Positions 50,748-55,350 of a DNA stretch of 55,350 nucleotides are shown piece by piece (the stretch's first letter is position 1; each line of letters opens with the position of its first letter). Made by a program: the position numbers and the translations under genes. This DNA is from CAZGMJ01 sp964526785 (GTDB taxonomy: Bacteria; Planctomycetota; Phycisphaerae; Sedimentisphaerales; Anaerobacaceae): NCBI GenBank assembly GCA_964526785.1, contig CAZGMJ010000036.1, positions 1 through 55,350 on the forward strand. The letters run 5' to 3'. Under the pieces are notes generated by a model. That model was given only the letters and a program-made list of their open reading frames with translations, was not told the DNA's origin and ran no database searches.

Positions 50748-52994
50748 TCATTCTTCTATTGGTCTGGTGCGAAACACAATGTGCTCCGGACTGTCCTCTG
50801 TGATTTCGACCGGCTCGAAGACAGTCTCTGTGTCGGCCCTCCGATAAGCGAAATAGGTCCCAGTCGGAAACATCCCGCCATTCTTCCATTTATCATAGTG
50901 CAGAACCAACGTCTGGCCAGGGGGCCCGGAACCGGGGCTCTTGACGTGCAGAGTCATCGTGCGCAGAGTCTTGCTGTCGGCGATACAACCGTCCCGGTCC
51001 TCGAAAGAGAATGTGTGAAATGCCTTTCGGCGTGGGACTATGTGCTCAAGAGCAATTGTTGATTCGATACCGGACTTGATGTTAACGTAGTGTTTCTTCA
51101 AAGACCGTTCTTTCGGAGGCTTGACAACCAGCGAATATGTAGATGCCAGCGGGACAATCTTGATGTCATTCTGGTCGTGTTGTTCTAACGGTGCGTACAA
51201 GGAGAACGATCCTCCATCATCGGTGATCGTCTTGTAGCGGTGGATTACCGGCCGGACTATCATTGAGCCACCACCCGGAGTTGTTATTGCCTGCAATTCA
51301 ATTACGGCATCAGGTACGGGCCGGGCTTGCGGGTCGACGACCGTGCCCCAGATCGAACGGGCCTGAGCTTCTGTGCCGATCTTGACTAAAGGGACAATAC
51401 AGGTCTTGAGGAATTCCTCGGGACCTCTGTTCTGCGGTTGATTAGCTATGGCGGTGCCATAATCCGGGTGCGAAACCACAAAGCACGAAGCTACGAGGCG
51501 TGCATCGGAAAACGGCGGCTTGAGGCGCCCTTCCGAGTCAAGCTGCGACATAATCGGGTTGGGATAGGCGCGATCTTCAAATGTCAGACCCCGGTAGATC
51601 GCGACGGTTGCGTTGGGCATGGGCCGGCCAAGTGCGTCGACAAAAGTGGTCCATTTGTCCCTGGGAAGTGCCGAGATACGCATGCGTCTGTATCCCTCTC
51701 GAGTATACGAGGCTGGGAAGGCAGGGACCGGGCCGCAGTCGGCGTGTATTACGTAGTAGGTTATGTGCAAGTCGATTGCGGCGATAATCGGCAAGTCGGC
51801 GCGGCCTTCCGCATCGAGCATTATCGTGCAGGCCATGATATGCGGTTCCGTCGGCGTCATTCCCTCCATTGCCTGCGTGTGATGCCGATTGCTTCCAAAC
51901 CTAATTTGGACGGGGGTATTTGCCACGGGTTGACCGTACGCATCGACGAACACGAACGGCTTTTGTCGTTCTCTCCTGGCGGTATTGGTCCAGAGGAATA
52001 AGCCATCTTTGATATTCTGATAATGCTTTATGGCGATATAATCGACGAGCACTCCGTCTGTCTGATCGGCGGGGGAAATGAGGATGGTGACGGACTTGAG
52101 TTTTTCATCCAGTCCTTCTGCGATGGCCGTAATTGTCGTGCGCAGGCGATTGTAGTTAAGGAGCACCACATTGATGGTCTGGCGCAATTGCAGAAGGCAC
52201 CGCGTGACTTTGTGGCTTGACAAGATCAATGTATATGCATGTGTGTAGGCCGCCCGGTCTGTTTCGTCATATGCGGCGGACTGTAATGCGCGGACCTTCT
52301 GAAGCAGCGAAGTGAAGCTGCCGTCCATTTCATGCAATTTGGACTTGAGACAGTCCACGGAATTATGTATTTGCTCGGCGACAAGAAGTACTTCGGCCAG
52401 ATTGCTGCGGCTGGAAGCCAGTTTCGACGTTTCGCTTGCTATTGTTTCGGCGGCTTCGGGAATTGGGTTGAGCGCTTCTTGAAGATACGAGAATGTGCTT
52501 TTACTGCGTGACAGGAGAGAAACGATGCGTGACGCTTGTTGAGACGGCTTCGTGCGTGAATGATTCGCTGCAGTCTGGCTATTGATTACCTGTTCCAGCG
52601 AAGCCGCAACCTGCTGGGCTTCGTCCAGAGCCAACCGCAAATCCGTAACGGATTCGATCACTTCCTGTAAGATGTCCTCGATCCGATTACAATAGTCTTC
52701 TACTTGCTCTATCGGCATCTCGACGGCATTGGCGAATTCGGGAGCGTGTGCGCATGCAGCTCGAATATAGGCGCGTTTGAGATGCAGATTCGTGATTGGG
52801 ACATGGCTAAGCGTATATTGATTGGGGTCCTTTTCGTAGTTCGGATAAACTCGAATGTGGACTTTTCTACCTATGAGTTGGTCTTCTGCACGCGCTTTTG
52901 CAGGGTCTTTCGTCGGCCCTACGGGCGTCGCCAGGGTTGCGCATGTTATCAAGTTCGCCAACAGAATTGCTTGCATCAGTCGTTTCGAGTTCAT
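50748..52994 (-). CDS. Large secreted protein, truncated at its C-terminus
   Basis: A 748-residue product with a signal peptide (to about residue 22), a long helical/coiled-coil region (about 90-300) and several Ig/carboxypeptidase-regulatory-like beta domains with the repeat G(T/R)V(V)xxxxRPxPDAxI. It lacks catalytic motifs and is probably structural or adhesive. ATG 52994 lies 6 bases after GAGGAG. It ends at TGA 50748-50750, where its paralogue continues, so it looks truncated but may still make a stable protein. It starts 30 bp after the upstream paralogue's stop, as an operon. Confidence 0.68.
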   Translation of the reverse strand: MNSKRLMQAILLANLITCATLATPVGPTKDPAKARAEDQLIGRKVHIRVYPNYEKDPNQYTLSHVPITNLHLKRAYIRAACAHAPEFANAVEMPIEQVEDYCNRIEDILQEVIESVTDLRLALDEAQQVAASLEQVINSQTAANHSRTKPSQQASRIVSLLSRSKSTFSYLQEALNPIPEAAETIASETSKLASSRSNLAEVLLVAEQIHNSVDCLKSKLHEMDGSFTSLLQKVRALQSAAYDETDRAAYTHAYTLILSSHKVTRCLLQLRQTINVVLLNYNRLRTTITAIAEGLDEKLKSVTILISPADQTDGVLVDYIAIKHYQNIKDGLFLWTNTARRERQKPFVFVDAYGQPVANTPVQIRFGSNRHHTQAMEGMTPTEPHIMACTIMLDAEGRADLPIIAAIDLHITYYVIHADCGPVPAFPASYTREGYRRMRISALPRDKWTTFVDALGRPMPNATVAIYRGLTFEDRAYPNPIMSQLDSEGRLKPPFSDARLVASCFVVSHPDYGTAIANQPQNRGPEEFLKTCIVPLVKIGTEAQARSIWGTVVDPQARPVPDAVIELQAITTPGGGSMIVRPVIHRYKTITDDGGSFSLYAPLEQHDQNDIKIVPLASTYSLVVKPPKERSLKKHYVNIKSGIESTIALEHIVPRRKAFHTFSFEDRDGCIADSKTLRTMTLHVKSPGSGPPGQTLVLHYDKWKNGGMFPTGTYFAYRRADTETVFEPVEITEDSPEHIVFRTRPIEE

Positions 52995-53023
52995 GGGCAT
53001 CTCCTCGATCCCGGCGTCACACC

Positions 53024-55350
53024 TTACTGCTTAAGCAACGCTCTTACCATTTTGTCGGACAGTTGGAACGTGAATTCCTTGTTCTTGTCTTCGCGGCCGG
53101 CGATTTGATATTCGACGGATTCGGTATATGCATCCGTTCGTCCACCATATGTGATTCCTGCCGGATCGAGTATCGAGAATTGAACGACGGCGTTCGGAAA
53201 TACGGTTGTCGATGCCTTTCCGTCGGCATTCGTTACGGCCGGAACGCGTGCGGGTATTTGCAGTTGCTGCTCCAGAATCCTTTTGACACGGATTTTAACT
53301 CCCGATAGAGGATTTCCACGTGTGTCAGTGACTTGTACGACTACAGGCATAGCCGGTTCCAAAGACACCTGGCCGAGATGCAGCGTTTGGTCCGCTGTGA
53401 CCCGGACATGTCCTATAGATATCGGAGCAAATTCGCATGTGCGAACTTCGCTCAATTTCAGGTCCAGGGTTATGCCGGCCGGGAGTAAGATGATCTGTGG
53501 CGTATTTGCGCGCAACGTGTAGTCCCGAAGCAGAGTCGCTTTGGTCAGATGGTCCGCCCACGGAACGATTTGACCGGGAACAACATCGAAGCGGCTTCGG
53601 ATCTCGGGCTTTGTTTTTATGCCTTGCTCGATCAGATTGGCTTGTATGGCGATTCGGCCGGCGGGATATATCCTCAGCGGCGGCACTTCGATGTTCTCAT
53701 GGTGTCTGAGTTGCAGGCGACCGGGGGGCAGAGCGGGAAATGAGACGTTCCATCGGTGACCGATCATATTCCTGCGAATGGTTCCGACCCCCATGCCCAT
53801 GATTGAATCAAAAGGCTCAATGGCGATTCTGTACCGTCCCTGCGTATCCGTTCTTGTGATTTTGACAAAGTCAAATGCCCGACGCAAGGGCACAAGAGCG
53901 GGATCATTCTCATTCCAGTCTCGGCCGATTGCCTCGGCGGCGTCCCAATGCTCGGGCGTCAGATGTGATGCGTCGATGCTGCAGGCGGCCGACAATATCA
54001 TTACGAACGCACCCGGTTCCGGCGCGCCGGTTATTCCGTTGAGGACCTGGCCGGAGAATACAAATTCGCCGGACAGTTGCAGAGTGAGTTGTTCGCGCTG
54101 ATCTTCGGCACCACCGACCTGCCAGGGCACAGACCAGTTTCTCTCAATCAGGGGGAAGTCCGATACGCGGTATACGAACCGGCCTTGCGAATGGGTCGGG
54201 ACACCGATCGAGACCAGGCCGTTTGAATCGGTTGACGAAGTTCGGCGACTGTCGCGACCGTCAATTTCGCACGTTAAGCCCACGCCCGGCACAGGGCGGC
54301 CGTCATCTCGGACGACTTTCACCGTAAGCGTGACTTCGGACGGCGGTTCGAAGACGACCTTGCCGAGCCTGACGGTCTGCCCCGCACTGAGTCGAATACC
54401 TTTCAAGGTGACAGGGGCAAGTTCACCGTCTCTGCAGACGGCGGCGAACGTCAGGTCACAGGTGACGTCGGCAGGCACTGAGAATCGTAGTAGCATGCGC
54501 GATGTCTTTGCATCGATGCCCTTGCGGCCGGTCTGCAGAATAACCGGATGTTCGATATGTTCTGTCTGACCGTTCGGGATTATATCCCAGGAGACCTTTG
54601 CAGTTCCGTTCCAGGTATCAACGGTTGAGGACGGTTCGATTATGACGGTTGCGACGGGGTAGACGTATATGGGCGGCACATCGATCACGCCATTGACTGC
54701 GGCGCGATTCGTGTAAAGCCTGGCAAAAGAGGACAGATGGTCCGGATGCATCGCTCTGAAATAGTTGAGTTTGGTCAAATCGCCTCCGCTGAGGAATGTG
54801 AATTCGTAGAACCCCTCTTCGTCAGTCCGTACCGCTCTGCCCCGCTGACTGTGCAGCCGTTCGGCATTGAGGCCCTCGGATTCGAACGTCAGTGTGTTTT
54901 CAAGCAGACTCTCCAATTGCTTCTTCCCAATCATGTGTTCGCCGGCCAGGTGTGGACTCACAGCGACGATGGCGCCCGGCATCGGTCGGCCGGTGGAGCC
55001 GTTGATAACGCGGCCCTGGTAGAGCGTCGTTCGACCGGTAACAAGCACGATTTCCTTCGGGCTGTCGGGCGTGACCCTGACAGATTCGAAGCGAATTCGC
55101 TCATTATTGTGAAACATCTCTGCGGAGAACTCTCCGGCGGGAAATTGGGCTCCGTCCTTCCATTGATCGTATGTGTATTCCAGCAGAGGCGCACCCCGAC
55201 GGACCACGCGGACTATAATCCTTTCCAATTCTGCCGGGTCCGTGATCGTGCCATCATAATCCTCGAAGGCGAGTGTGCGAAAATATGTTTCAGGGCTTAG
55301 CTCGACTTTTGCCATTTTAGGCTGCTGTAAGATGGAGACAAATTGCATTG
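53024..55350 (-). CDS. Large secreted multidomain protein, partial (5' end outside window)
   Basis: At least 775 residues of tandem beta-sandwich, Ig/CarboxypepD_reg-like domains, marked by GRVINGSTGRPMPGAIVAV, GQVLNGITGAPEPGAFVMI and GNPLSGVKIRV. The first in-window ATG, at 55348, aligns with the middle of its neighbour, so the real start probably lies beyond the window edge. The C-terminus ESVEYQIAGRED...FTFQLSDK recurs in the pseudogene at 50259-50534. No enzyme motif is seen. The two genes are a tandem duplication. Confidence 0.72.
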   Translation of the reverse strand, partial: MQFVSILQQPKMAKVELSPETYFRTLAFEDYDGTITDPAELERIIVRVVRRGAPLLEYTYDQWKDGAQFPAGEFSAEMFHNNERIRFESVRVTPDSPKEIVLVTGRTTLYQGRVINGSTGRPMPGAIVAVSPHLAGEHMIGKKQLESLLENTLTFESEGLNAERLHSQRGRAVRTDEEGFYEFTFLSGGDLTKLNYFRAMHPDHLSSFARLYTNRAAVNGVIDVPPIYVYPVATVIIEPSSTVDTWNGTAKVSWDIIPNGQTEHIEHPVILQTGRKGIDAKTSRMLLRFSVPADVTCDLTFAAVCRDGELAPVTLKGIRLSAGQTVRLGKVVFEPPSEVTLTVKVVRDDGRPVPGVGLTCEIDGRDSRRTSSTDSNGLVSIGVPTHSQGRFVYRVSDFPLIERNWSVPWQVGGAEDQREQLTLQLSGEFVFSGQVLNGITGAPEPGAFVMILSAACSIDASHLTPEHWDAAEAIGRDWNENDPALVPLRRAFDFVKITRTDTQGRYRIAIEPFDSIMGMGVGTIRRNMIGHRWNVSFPALPPGRLQLRHHENIEVPPLRIYPAGRIAIQANLIEQGIKTKPEIRSRFDVVPGQIVPWADHLTKATLLRDYTLRANTPQIILLPAGITLDLKLSEVRTCEFAPISIGHVRVTADQTLHLGQVSLEPAMPVVVQVTDTRGNPLSGVKIRVKRILEQQLQIPARVPAVTNADGKASTTVFPNAVVQFSILDPAGITYGGRTDAYTESVEYQIAGREDKNKEFTFQLSDKMVRALLKQ

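Overview
The window looks like a piece of a Gram-negative-type (diderm) genome from the Planctomycetota, most likely the Phycisphaerae. That placement is inference from several features: a fused LpxC-FabZ enzyme inside an lpxD/lpxC-fabZ/lpxA lipid A cluster with BamA and an OmpH/Skp chaperone; long acidic tails on ribosomal proteins; frequent TTG/GTG starts; a very large secreted FAD-dependent oxidoreductase joined to a six-hairpin-like region; and long multidomain secreted proteins. No 16S rRNA is present to confirm it.

Layout. 1-1726: no convincing gene. The stretch holds a 257-bp tandem repeat, diverged copies of a hairpin element whose stems co-vary, and a 164-bp near-palindrome. 1727-4041: a membrane-anchored Ntn amidase, a decayed lipoprotein gene and two overlapping small paralogues. 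4042-5214: dispersed GC-rich repeats. 5215-8894: tRNA-Gln, glmU, prs, rplY and pth. 8973-12771: the rpsF-ssb-rpsR-rplI-dnaB replication/translation block. 12783-20070: bamA, ompH/skp, lpxD, lpxC-fabZ, lpxA and a Gfo/Idh/MocA dehydrogenase, forming an outer-membrane and lipid A block. 20144-25408: a cyclophilin, a beta-propeller glycosidase-like protein, endonuclease V (minus strand) and uvrA.

25480-35545 is a tight seven-gene same-strand block: a FadH/old-yellow-enzyme-like reductase with an inserted GltD-type Fe-S domain, an SDR, a KDPG-aldolase-like enzyme, a secreted BNR_4-like protein, a fumarate-reductase-type flavoprotein, a KDG-kinase-like PfkB enzyme and an MtnA-like isomerase. It reads as an undescribed catabolic route for acidic or deoxy sugars with an unusual redox component, and is the best candidate here for a new system. 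35628-41691: an Nfu protein (minus), then ilvB-ilvH, a ChbG/YdjC deacetylase, ilvC and a lipoprotein, with a strong promoter and a structured leader before ilvB. 41852-44015: RNase P RNA and nadB, both minus. 44234-46585: a hypothetical protein and a lone phage-type terminase large subunit. 46756-50124: the 1122-residue FAD oxidoreductase. 50259-55350: two tandem related secreted proteins, one cut short by a stop codon with its decayed 3' part still visible, and one running off the window edge.

Most of the first half is housekeeping. The accessory and novel content sits at 1-5200 (repeats), 25480-35545 (sugar/redox operon) and 44234-55350 (terminase and large secreted proteins).
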